Shown piece after piece: positions 1 to 5,947 of a stretch of DNA of 5,947 nucleotides; position 1 is the first letter of the stretch, and each line of letters begins with the position of its first letter. The notes below the pieces were generated by a model that was given only the letters and a program-made list of their open reading frames with translations, made no database searches and was not told the origin of the DNA. Origin of the DNA: an uncultured Bacteroidota bacterium (GTDB taxonomy: Bacteria; Bacteroidota; Bacteroidia; Chitinophagales; Chitinophagaceae); the NCBI GenBank assembly GCA_946479055.1, contig CAMLEX010000336.1, forward strand, positions 1 to 5,947, read 5' to 3'. The translations under genes and the position numbers were made by a program.

Positions 1-1946
1 ACCAGTTCTCCCGTATTTAGAAGTATGGGTGTACCAGTGTATCCCTCAAAACTAATTTTTGCCAATTGATCAGCCGTTAAGGTACCTGTTGTAGTACCAA
101 AAAATATTTTTCCACCGGTGCCTGATTGCCCGGCAGTGAGTGTCCAGCCTTTAATGAGTAATGTTGTACCTGCCCATGCGATTGCACTGCTGTTTGCAAA
201 TCTTATTGAATGATCGCCTGCACCCAGATCAATAATTGAGTTTGCATTAAGGTTTAAAGTCGATGAGTTGGTGATGGTTCTTGTTGGCGTTATTCCTGAT
301 GTACTGAGCGTACCTCCATTAAGTATAAACTGGCTATTTGGAGTTGTGTTGGCTACAGGGTTTAATCTTAATTCCCCGCCGCTGATTGTTGTTGCCCCAG
401 TGTAAGAGTTAGCTGCGGACAATGTAAGAGTTCCCTCGCCGGCCTTTGTTACTCCAAAACCGGAACCACTAATGATTCCGCTTATCGTTAAGTCCGATGT
501 TGCTGTGCCATCATCAGCGATTGTAAATGTACGGGTAGCACCCAGGGTAATTGGCGAAGAAATTGTTGCACCACTGCTTCCTGCTTCTGCAGCATCATTT
601 ACCGTGACATTACCGCCAAGCGTTAAGGCAGCGGTACCAGAAATAATTGAACCGGTAGCAGCACCGCCTTCGAGAACTACACTCGTTGGCGACCCAAGTG
701 TAAAAGTAGATTTCGCGAGAGTTGTCCCCGCATTTACTGTCAGTATTCCATTTACAGTGGTATTGCCAGAAAGTGTCTTTGTATTACTACCGGAAGTTGT
801 TAGGTTGCTATAACTAACAGTCCGCACAGTCTGTGCAGCTCCGTTATAATCAACAGTGCTTCCTGCATTGAGTGTATTGGTGGCATATCCTGAAGGGAAG
901 TTGTTTGCCCCGCCTACTCTAATTGTTCCACCACTTGCTACACTAAGCGTTCCCGTGCCCGGTGCGGTGAAGGTGCTTACGTCAAGAGTCGAGTTCACTG
1001 TTAAATTATTTATTGTAACACCCGTGTTTGCTGTGAGTGTGACAGGTGCACCCGCAGCTATAACTACATTACTTGCAGCAGTAGGGGGCGTTCCTAAATC
1101 CCATGTCGCTCCGCTGTTCCAGTTGCCTCCCACGCCAACAGATGTATAAGTTGGTACAAGGGCCTTAATGCTAATGGCTGTATAAGATGAAAATGTACTG
1201 CTACTGCTGGCTGTATGAGTCCCAGCTTCTCCTGTTACTGCCGTAGTTACATTTCTTGGAATAACGTATCCTTGAAAGCAAGGACCATTTGTATTAATTG
1301 GACTTGAAGTTAAAGATGCCGGAGTCCAAGTTGTTGCGAACGAAGATATGGTCCGAACAGTTGTACCTGTGGCGTCTCTTGCGAGGTTAATTACGGAGAC
1401 TCCCCGATCCCCGGACGCTGCATTAAAGCCACTTAATGCCCCAACATTGGTTGAATTGTTGCCATTCGTATTAAAATTTACCGCACTTGTGGTGGGTGCA
1501 GCCTGATCTACATTGGCAAAGCTTGCCGCTGCAACATATGTGTAATAAGATGTTCCATTGCTAACGGTAACGTTTAGACTTTTTCCTGCTGCCGCCGATC
1601 CAATATTTGCATCATTTAGATAGAAAAGAAATGTATGGTTCCATTGATTGGTAACCGTACCATCTCCCGCTGCTTGAGTTAAAGTGACACCCCCATAGGT
1701 AACTGTGCACGTTTGGCTTCCATTCGCAGTTCTTGTTGTCGCAACCGCAACAACCAGAAGTCGGTTTGTACCATTTGGTACGGCATAGCTTGCGTTAATC
1801 GCTCCAGTCGGATATGTAGCAGAAGCATACTGCTGCGCCCAGGCATTTACTTGAGTAACCTGTCCAAAGCTATTATTTACAAAAAACAAATTCGCAATTA
1901 AAAACACAATAGCGAAAATTCCGGATCTGCGTAAAAATGTTTTCAT
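1..1946 (-). CDS. Large exported surface protein with PATR-type beta-strand repeats, 3' end outside window
   Basis: One uninterrupted minus-strand frame runs from ATG at 1946-1944 to the window edge, giving about 648 residues with no stop. Residues 1-28 form a signal peptide (MKTFLRRSG, a hydrophobic core, then NSFGQ with likely cleavage before Q). Residues ~29-265 are a Thr/Ser/Ala-rich domain I do not recognise. At ~270-285 lies GVGGNWNSGATWDLG, the GxW...W module common in Bacteroidota surface proteins, followed by beta-solenoid-like strands (GAAQTV...YSNLTTSGSNTKTL around 366-385). Residues ~495-529 (VTKAGEGTLTLSAANSYTG, then GELRLNP) match the autotransporter-associated beta-strand repeat. 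The last ~50 visible residues (GTGGKIFFG...LTADQLAKISFEGY) are a segment often seen in the same proteins. By family knowledge the product is exported, probably by type IX secretion, as an adhesin or surface fibre. The sorting domain that would prove this lies beyond the edge. Ligand unknown. Confidence 0.88.
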   Translation of the reverse strand, partial: MKTFLRRSGIFAIVFLIANLFFVNNSFGQVTQVNAWAQQYASATYPTGAINASYAVPNGTNRLLVVAVATTRTANGSQTCTVTYGGVTLTQAAGDGTVTNQWNHTFLFYLNDANIGSAAAGKSLNVTVSNGTSYYTYVAAASFANVDQAAPTTSAVNFNTNGNNSTNVGALSGFNAASGDRGVSVINLARDATGTTVRTISSFATTWTPASLTSSPINTNGPCFQGYVIPRNVTTAVTGEAGTHTASSSSTFSSYTAISIKALVPTYTSVGVGGNWNSGATWDLGTPPTAASNVVIAAGAPVTLTANTGVTINNLTVNSTLDVSTFTAPGTGTLSVASGGTIRVGGANNFPSGYATNTLNAGSTVDYNGAAQTVRTVSYSNLTTSGSNTKTLSGNTTVNGILTVNAGTTLAKSTFTLGSPTSVVLEGGAATGSIISGTAALTLGGNVTVNDAAEAGSSGATISSPITLGATRTFTIADDGTATSDLTISGIISGSGFGVTKAGEGTLTLSAANSYTGATTISGGELRLNPVANTTPNSQFILNGGTLSTSGITPTRTITNSSTLNLNANSIIDLGAGDHSIRFANSSAIAWAGTTLLIKGWTLTAGQSGTGGKIFFGTTTGTLTADQLAKISFEGYTGTPILLNTGEL

Positions 1947-1959
1947 AAAAAAATTCTTT

Positions 1960-2826
1960 TTAGGTGAATAGTGAATGGTGAATGTCCTTCGATGCTTCGG
2001 AAGGTTCGGTAATCTGCTCACCGGGTATTATTGAGTTTGATATATTGTTGTTTATAGTATTCAAATCCTGAATACTTAGTTGTCTATAGTTTTTAGTAAC
2101 TGAATTGCTTGTGATAGAACTCTTAATAAAAAAAATATCATTGATTATTTTTTTGTCGGTTTGGGTGGTTGGTGTTTTCATTGTCGTTGTCATTTTCAAT
2201 TCACAATTTGTTTGCATCAAAAGATTTTTTTTTACTCCGGCTATCACCTGACCTGGCAATTGGGGTTTAGTATACCCGGTATTTCTTATTTTGTATGTTG
2301 TTTTTGAAAATAAAAATCTCTTTACTAACTGAATTGGATGCAGCTCGTTCTTTGCTGATTCGGCATTGGAATAAGCATCTGGAGCAGGTGAAAAAGAAAA
2401 TAATGCGAAGGGTCGAATTGCATCATAATCACTGTGGGCCTTGGTTTTATCAGTTATTGTCGCATTGCAAAGAGCCGGGTCAATATTGACTCTTAAATGC
2501 TGACTGTTATTTGTCCATTGGTGGTTATTGCGGGCGGCTTCCCGATAGTTATCGGGATCACCATTCGCATCCGCTTCCCGATATCTATCGGGATATTCAA
2601 TGACTTCAGGATTTGAATTATAAGCTTCCGGTTTCTGCCTTATCGTTCTTAACTGTCCATTATTGTTTGAAAAGGAAAATGACCCGGAAATTCCAGAATC
2701 ATTTTTATAATTATAGCGGGTGATATTTGTTGTTGAATAATAAAAAGAAGTTACATGATCGGCAACTGTTGTTGTACGAAAAATAGTTGACCATTTATTT
2801 GCAAGCGGCGATAAAATGTTTCTCAT
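1960..2826 (-). CDS. Hypothetical 288-residue Asn/Thr/Ser-rich protein with embedded palindromic repeats
   Basis: I do not recognise this product. The frame starts at ATG 2826 (MRNILSPLANKW), the first start after an in-frame TGA at 2847-2845, and ends with TAA at 1962-1960, 13 bases before the surface-protein start. So long a frame without a stop is hard to explain by chance in such AT-rich DNA, which is the main argument that it is or was coding. Against it: no signal peptide, membrane segment or domain is evident; the composition is rich in N, T, S and K and poor in Gly; the last residues (HHSLFT) come from a tandem heptamer. Two 12-residue units, EYPDRYREADAN and GDPDNYREAARN, are read through two palindromes 36 bases apart. 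It may be a genuine lineage-specific gene, a gene enlarged by repeat insertion, or a fortuitous open frame. The close spacing would permit co-transcription with the downstream gene. Confidence 0.35.
   Translation of the reverse strand: MRNILSPLANKWSTIFRTTTVADHVTSFYYSTTNITRYNYKNDSGISGSFSFSNNNGQLRTIRQKPEAYNSNPEVIEYPDRYREADANGDPDNYREAARNNHQWTNNSQHLRVNIDPALCNATITDKTKAHSDYDAIRPFALFSFSPAPDAYSNAESAKNELHPIQLVKRFLFSKTTYKIRNTGYTKPQLPGQVIAGVKKNLLMQTNCELKMTTTMKTPTTQTDKKIINDIFFIKSSITSNSVTKNYRQLSIQDLNTINNNISNSIIPGEQITEPSEASKDIHHSLFT
1964..1984. repeat. Tandem heptamer GTGAATR, three copies
   Basis: The plus strand reads GTGAATA, GTGAATG, GTGAATG without gaps. On the minus strand this lies 17-38 bases upstream of the surface-protein start and encodes the last residues of the hypothetical frame 1960-2826. 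Copy-number change by slippage would alter that frame's C-terminus and the spacing before the downstream start. That consequence is inference; only the repeat itself is seen. Confidence 0.75.
2540..2557. repeat. Palindromic element, copy 1
   Basis: TCCCGATA-GT-TATCGGGA has perfect 8-base arms around a 2-base centre. It lies inside the hypothetical minus-strand frame and is read there as part of PDNYRE. It shares both arms exactly with the copy at 2576-2593, and both occur in the same extended context (GCTTCCCGATA). Palindromes with this core resemble short dispersed repeats I associate with Bacteroidota genomes, though I cannot search for more copies here. Confidence 0.8.
2576..2593. repeat. 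Palindromic element, copy 2
   Basis: TCCCGATA-TC-TATCGGGA has perfect 8-base arms, and its start is exactly 36 bases from that of copy 1. Because 36 is a multiple of three, both copies keep the hypothetical minus-strand frame open and give the repeated peptide PD(R/N)YREA. The flanks of the two 36-base units have diverged much more than the palindromes. This suggests either a conserved core or two separate insertions, not a recent tandem duplication. Confidence 0.8.
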
Positions 2827-2920
2827 TGCATTTCGGTTTCGGTTTCAATGAATCTACTTTGCATAAGCTCTGGCGCATAAAAAGGTGAAAGGGCCAGTGG
2901 TCTCCTAGTAAATGGATTTA

Positions 2921-2938
2921 TCCGGATAGCTATCGGGA
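2921..2938. repeat. Palindromic element, copy 3 (one arm mismatch)
   Basis: TCCGGATA-GC-TATCGGGA matches copies 1 and 2 except for one base in the left arm (G instead of C at 2924), which breaks one pair of the stem. Unlike the other two, it lies outside any plausible gene, so the element is not simply a coding motif. Confidence 0.7.
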
Positions 2939-3181
2939 TCTTTTTCGCAGGGAAGTAAATTGTTAGGTTATGGTTTTACATACGATAAGCATGTAACTCG
3001 AGGTCTAAGAAGGTACGGTTTTCATGGAGGTGATTGATGGAGAGGTAAGCGTTAATCCTTACTAAGGTATACTAGTTTTTCTGCACTATAAGTATTTTTT
3101 TATCCCCATTCTCTTTCGAATGATGATCTGACATAAATAAATAAAGAACAGTTTGGCAAAAATTCATAACAGTCATTTAAT

Positions 3182-3210
3182 AAAAAATCTCCTTCAAACT
3201 GCAAGGAGAT
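3182..3210 (-). terminator. Intrinsic terminator-like hairpin, minus strand
   Basis: On the minus strand an 8-base perfect stem (ATCTCCTT / AAGGAGAT, positions 3203-3210 and 3187-3194) with an 8-base loop is followed by six Ts (3187-3182, the first of them shared with the base of the stem) and further AT-rich bases. The stem has only three G-C pairs, so it is of moderate strength. No intact minus-strand gene ends just upstream of it; the nearest is the glycoside hydrolase ending at 4170. Confidence 0.5.
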
Positions 3211-3288
3211 CGGATCAGTACATAAAAAAAACAAACGACCTTCACAGTATTGCCATGGAATTCTTCGGCGCAATTTCCGCTAACATTC

Positions 3289-3802
3289 ATTGATGAACTC
3301 GGCAGGTTTGTTCCAAAAAAAAGCCAGGCTGGAACCTTTGTTGATGACCGTAATACAAGCGATAAAAAAAACACCGGTCATTTACAAGCTGACCATTATA
3401 GAACAGCTTGAAACTTTAAACTTCCGGTTAAAGACTGCAAGGGAAACGCTGGCCGATCAAAAAATGGATACAGAGGATTTCCGGGAAATCAAATTGGACT
3501 GCACTGAAAAAATTAGCGCACTTGAAGCGAAGCTCACAAGCACTCGACAGTCCAGCGGTGTTACGTTGCCATTGATAAAGAAAGCACTGTCCACTATGTT
3601 AGTATCGATGTTATGTTTAAAGACGGCACGATTGAACAGAAGAGAAAGATTATTAGTTCGATATCCCGAAAAAATGAGTTTAGACGGAAATACATTTCGA
3701 ACTACTCGCCTCAATTCCGCTGTCGACCTATTCAAACTGGACAAGGATTTCAGCAAAATAAAAAACCGGACAAATGAAAAAAAAGTCACCTGTCCGGTTG
3801 GG
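3289..3802 (+). pseudogene. Serine site-specific recombinase, frameshifted C-terminal remnant
   Basis: The plus strand carries the C-terminal coiled-coil and tail of a serine (resolvase/invertase-type) recombinase. In one frame, from about 3398, it reads EQLETLNFRLKTARETLADQ, then DTEDFREIKLDCTEKISALEAKL, the characteristic helical region. At 3601-3663 the family sequence moves to another frame (SIDVMFKDGTIEQKRKIISSI). At 3665 it returns to the first frame as PEKMSLDGNTFRTTRLNSAV, then DFSKIKNRTNEKK. These opposite shifts (near 3599 and 3664) leave an apparently open frame that is scrambled in the middle. Between 3289 and 3411 two frames hold fragments that could be the preceding segment (FVPKK, RNTSDKKN), suggesting more damage. 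The catalytic N-terminal domain with its serine and the zinc-ribbon region are absent. The product cannot be active. The identification rests on remembered family patterns. Confidence 0.8.
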
Positions 3803-3823
3803 AGGTCCCAGCGGATTCGAACC
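3799..3823 (-). other. tRNA 3'-end fragment, probable attachment-site scar
   Basis: The minus strand reads GGTTCGAATCCGCTGGGACC followed by TCCCA, which looks like the 3' side of a tRNA T-arm (loop TTCGAAT) and acceptor strand. The 5' half of the T-stem does not pair with the 3' half, and no D-arm, anticodon arm or 5' acceptor follows further out, so this is not a tRNA gene. The recombinase remnant runs directly into it from the opposite strand. One frame gives LSGWEVPADSN, which resembles the antisense-tRNA tails of recombinases integrated at tRNA ends. It is therefore probably a relic att site; the exact tRNA is not identifiable. Confidence 0.5.
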
Positions 3824-3920
3824 ATAATAAAACAAGTACCTTTTGAGACAAATGAAGGGCTATATAACGTCTCGACCTATTCATCGTATTCCAGAATCGC
3901 CTTTAAACTTTCTATCAAAT

Positions 3921-3945
3921 AGTTCGAACTCGGGCTAGTTCTGTG
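3921..3945 (+). other. Second tRNA-3'-tail-like fragment, plus strand
   Basis: AGTTCGAACTCGGGCTAGTT followed by CTGTG resembles a T-loop (TTCGAAC) with the 3' T-stem and acceptor strand of a tRNA. It points the opposite way to the fragment at 3799-3823. No matching 5' acceptor strand is found in the ~90 bases upstream, and the T-stem does not close, so a functional tRNA is excluded. The following CACTTGAAAATCAAC and terminator fit the tail of a former tRNA transcription unit. The first ten bases are also a perfect palindrome, so chance resemblance is possible. Confidence 0.3.
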
Positions 3946-3964
3946 CACTTGAAAATCAACAAAT

Positions 3965-3993
3965 AAAAAAGGTCGCCACAAGCGGCCTTTTTT
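3965..3993 (+). terminator. Strong intrinsic terminator
   Basis: A 12-base stem (AAAAAAGGTCGC / GCGGCCTTTTTT) closes a 5-base loop (CACAA) and ends in six Ts. In plus-strand RNA every position pairs, with one U-G wobble. In minus-strand RNA that position becomes an A-C mismatch, so the plus direction is favoured, although the A/T flanks could allow bidirectional action. It fits the end of a former plus-strand unit (tRNA-like tail just upstream) and would also help insulate the glycoside hydrolase transcript arriving from the right. Confidence 0.8.
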
Positions 3994-4169
3994 ATGTATT
4001 TATAACCCCTGTTCATCGGGATTATTTTTGTCCTGGTAATAAATAACAACTTTATTTCTTTCCTCTCGACTTCTTCACCTCTTCTGCTGTTATTGCACTT
4101 GCTCATTTTCACAGCTATTTGCGTACATAAGTAAGCCAATCTAATATGTGTAGAGTATTTTTTATTGAC

Positions 4170-5897
4170 TTACCAATCAAACTTTAAAAAAGAAACTCCC
4201 TGACGCGGCAATACGAGTTTTATAGTTGCTTCACCGTTTTTAGTGTTTATCCATTCCGGTGAATTAATCAAATGCAGTTGTCCTGCCTTTTGCAGTTCCG
4301 CTATTTGCTCCGTTGATGGATTTTGCGGTGATCCCATTTTCTTCCATAGCTCATATGAATTACTATATGCACTATCGATTCGATAATGATGTAACAAAAC
4401 CTGTTTTACCGGGAAGCCTTTTACCTGTACAGTGACTGTTTCAGCATCCGCTTTCACATCATCATCATGATAATTCCATAGCATAACAGTTGCAGCATCG
4501 GCATCTTTACAAGCCATGCCATTAATATCAGAATATGATTTCCTGAAGCTTGAATCTACTGCGGTGCGCAGATCATAGCCATGATTAGAAGTAAGGTTTA
4601 CACGATTACCTTTCATCATACCAAACATGCGAAATACATTCAGCACAGGTTTATCAACTCCATTCGTAGCTAAATCTCTAAATCCAAAAAACCAGGGTTG
4701 GTTCTCAAACTCGAACGACCAGGATACAGCGCCTTTAAAATTTACTTTGTATTGATCGGCCAGGGCATACTTTCGGGCAAAGGAAGAAGCAGTATAACTT
4801 GAATACATGGTTCCATTGCGATAAGCATTTTCGGGATTCGTATGCATTCCACAAGCCGCACAGCCTTCGGGGTCTGATTCACCAATAATAATGGGAATAT
4901 TTTTTAACTGTGGATAAGAAGCCACCAGTTTAAAACCAGCTTCGATATCCCTTAATTGCGTTCCCATATTCATTCTGACATGGCCATCTACAAGCTTGGG
5001 CCAGCCTTTTGCATGAAACAAAAATGCATCCATTGGTGCACCAATCTTTTTTGTAACATGGTTCACTTCGGAAAAACAATGTTTAACAAAAGCATCCAAC
5101 CATTTTTGAGCACCCTTACCACCTGTACCCGCAATATTAATACCGCCCATCTTAGCAGTAGGCAAAGCTCTCTTAACCGCATCAGCAGTATAATCATACA
5201 GCTTAAAAAATTCTTCCATGCTGGCTTTCCAGTAATGACCATTGGGTTCGTTCCAAAGTTCCCAATACCAGCTTTCCACTTCTTTTTTTCCATAGCGTTC
5301 TACTGAATGTTTTACCCATTGATAGATCAGTTCTGCCCACTTATTATAATCTTTTGGCGGATAAGCCCAGCCGGTTATAATATCTGTATAAGGATCGCCT
5401 GGTTTCCAATAATGGCGATATGTTTCGGGATGGGTAGACAAAGCCTGCGGCATAAAACCAATTTGTGCAAGCGGCTTCATTCCCCGTTGTATGTAAGTAT
5501 CAAATATGCTGTCTACGATGGTCCAATCATAAATAGGATTACCTTTTGCATCTTCTGTATACGCATTGGTAGAACCCCATTTCAAAGCAGCTTCTCCATC
5601 GCCTGTAACGAGTAAACTATGCGTTCTTACGTATACCGGCACGGGAGATAAAGCAGAAATTTCAGAAAGTAATTTTTTACCATCCTTCATGTAAGTGTAA
5701 TTGGGTTCATCATAGCCAAACCAGGCCCAGGCGGGATACATAGGGCCTATTTTTTTATTTAAATCAACATTGATAATGGCTGAACCGTTTGGATTTTTCA
5801 TGTTTGATTGCGCAAAACTATTTGATGCAAAAAACGGGAAGCTATTAAGGACAACAATGATAATACACCTGTAGTCAAATGAATGTTTTTTAATCAT
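4170..5897 (-). CDS. Secreted GH39-like glycoside hydrolase (beta-xylosidase superfamily)
   Basis: A complete 575-residue frame starts at ATG 5897 and ends with TAA at 4172-4170. Residues 1-29 form a signal peptide (MIKK..., hydrophobic core, SFA|Q). There is no lipobox cysteine, so the enzyme is likely periplasmic or secreted. The rest is a (beta/alpha)8 retaining glycosidase resembling GH39: VRTH at 90-93, YDWTIVDSIFDTYIQRGMKP at 123-142 with GFMPQAL after it, acid/base Glu217 in WELWNEPN (212-219), and probable nucleophile Glu340 in IIIGESDPEG. WSFEFENQPWFFGFRD follows and the last ~100 residues look like a beta-sandwich. Family members cleave beta-xylosides, with other specificities (iduronide, galactoside, arabinoside) known; the substrate here is undecided. 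The start is supported by the signal peptide. No Shine-Dalgarno site is clear, as usual in Bacteroidota. No SusC/SusD-like partner is within the window. Confidence 0.88.
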   Translation of the reverse strand: MIKKHSFDYRCIIIVVLNSFPFFASNSFAQSNMKNPNGSAIINVDLNKKIGPMYPAWAWFGYDEPNYTYMKDGKKLLSEISALSPVPVYVRTHSLLVTGDGEAALKWGSTNAYTEDAKGNPIYDWTIVDSIFDTYIQRGMKPLAQIGFMPQALSTHPETYRHYWKPGDPYTDIITGWAYPPKDYNKWAELIYQWVKHSVERYGKKEVESWYWELWNEPNGHYWKASMEEFFKLYDYTADAVKRALPTAKMGGINIAGTGGKGAQKWLDAFVKHCFSEVNHVTKKIGAPMDAFLFHAKGWPKLVDGHVRMNMGTQLRDIEAGFKLVASYPQLKNIPIIIGESDPEGCAACGMHTNPENAYRNGTMYSSYTASSFARKYALADQYKVNFKGAVSWSFEFENQPWFFGFRDLATNGVDKPVLNVFRMFGMMKGNRVNLTSNHGYDLRTAVDSSFRKSYSDINGMACKDADAATVMLWNYHDDDVKADAETVTVQVKGFPVKQVLLHHYRIDSAYSNSYELWKKMGSPQNPSTEQIAELQKAGQLHLINSPEWINTKNGEATIKLVLPRQGVSFLKFDW

Positions 5898-5947
5898 GCC
5901 TAATTTCTTTTAGTAGTTAAAACTTTTTTATTTGAAAAATAAAGAGA

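Larger units (their letters stand above)
2827..3288. other. Intergenic stretch without a convincing gene
   Basis: No frame here has recognisable coding content. It holds a short hexamer duplication (TTTCGG twice, 2831-2842), a third palindrome copy (2921-2938), a 20-codon minus-strand frame at 3072-3134 and a minus-strand terminator-like hairpin (3182-3210). The neighbouring recombinase remnant fades out at its right end, so this stretch probably includes DNA degraded beyond recognition from the same mobile element. Confidence 0.6.

Noticed and set aside
472..1149. Two plus-strand open frames (472-813 and 856-1149) rich in Val, Ala and Pro
   Set aside because: They are antisense to the minus-strand beta-strand repeat protein, which is continuous and has clear domain content. 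The V/A/P bias is the mirror of its Thr/Gly/Asn codons.
1713..1901. Plus-strand 62-residue frame
   Set aside because: Antisense to the signal peptide and N-terminal domain of the surface protein, with no protein-like features.
1986..2004. Hairpin CCTTC...GAAGG as a terminator
   Set aside because: The stem is only five bases with a nine-base loop and no T-run follows on either strand.
2295..2489. Plus-strand 64-residue frame
   Set aside because: Lies opposite the longer minus-strand frame and has no recognisable content or start context.
2540..2593. CRISPR array from spaced palindromic repeats
   Set aside because: Only two units with 36-base spacing, diverged flanks and no cas genes; a third copy lies far away.
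3177..3825. Minus-strand frames at 3177-3374 and 3457-3825
   Set aside because: They are antisense to the recombinase remnant, whose plus-strand reading matches a known protein family.
3860..3945. Complete tRNA gene ending at the plus-strand T-loop-like sequence
   Set aside because: No 5' acceptor strand complementary to the tail, no anticodon arm, and the T-stem does not close.
3915..4139. Minus-strand 74-residue frame
   Set aside because: It reads through the terminator stem and the tRNA-like tail, so it is almost certainly non-coding.
4956..5615. Plus-strand frames at 4956-5306 and 5307-5615 and a minus-strand frame at 5063-5293
   Set aside because: All overlap the glycoside hydrolase in other frames; the enzyme's motifs settle the true frame.
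5898..5947. Bacteroidota-type promoter upstream of the glycoside hydrolase
   Set aside because: TATTTTTC near 5933-5940 is one base from the -7 consensus TAnnTTTG, but only 50 bases are visible, they are extremely AT-rich, and no -33 element can be assigned.

Overview
The window looks like chromosomal DNA from a Bacteroidota bacterium, most likely of the Chitinophagaceae/Sphingobacteriia type. The evidence is AT-rich DNA without clear Shine-Dalgarno sites, a secreted protein built from the beta-strand repeats typical of type IX-secreted surface proteins, a periplasmic or secreted GH39-type glycoside hydrolase, and palindromes with the core TCCCGATA-NN-TATCGGGA. No ribosomal or housekeeping gene is present, so the placement is an inference from protein style.

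Layout, left to right. (1) 1-1946, minus strand: the first ~648 residues of a large exported surface protein, cut off by the left window edge. It has a signal peptide, an N-terminal domain I do not recognise, a GNW...W module, and then autotransporter-associated beta-strand (PATR) type repeats. (2) 1960-2826, minus strand: a 288-residue Asn/Thr/Ser-rich open frame of unknown function ending 13 bases before the surface-protein start. It contains two in-frame copies of the palindromic element. (3) 2827-3288: no convincing gene, but a third palindrome copy, a minus-strand terminator-like hairpin and a tiny open frame. (4) About 3289-3802, plus strand: the decayed C-terminal part of a serine site-specific recombinase. 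Two opposite frameshifts are visible. It runs straight into an antisense tRNA 3'-end fragment (3799-3823), the pattern left when an integrative element has used a tRNA end as its attachment site. (5) 3921-3993, plus strand: a second tRNA-tail-like sequence followed by a strong intrinsic terminator. (6) 4170-5897, minus strand: a complete GH39-like secreted glycoside hydrolase with both expected catalytic glutamates.

The live genes all point left: GH39 enzyme, then the scar, then the unknown frame and the surface protein. The 960 to 1300 bases of mobile-element debris between the enzyme and the unknown frame argue against one transcript. The unknown frame and the surface protein could share a transcript. 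I see no complete novel system. The most informative items are the recombinase/tRNA scar and the orphan frame with embedded palindromes.
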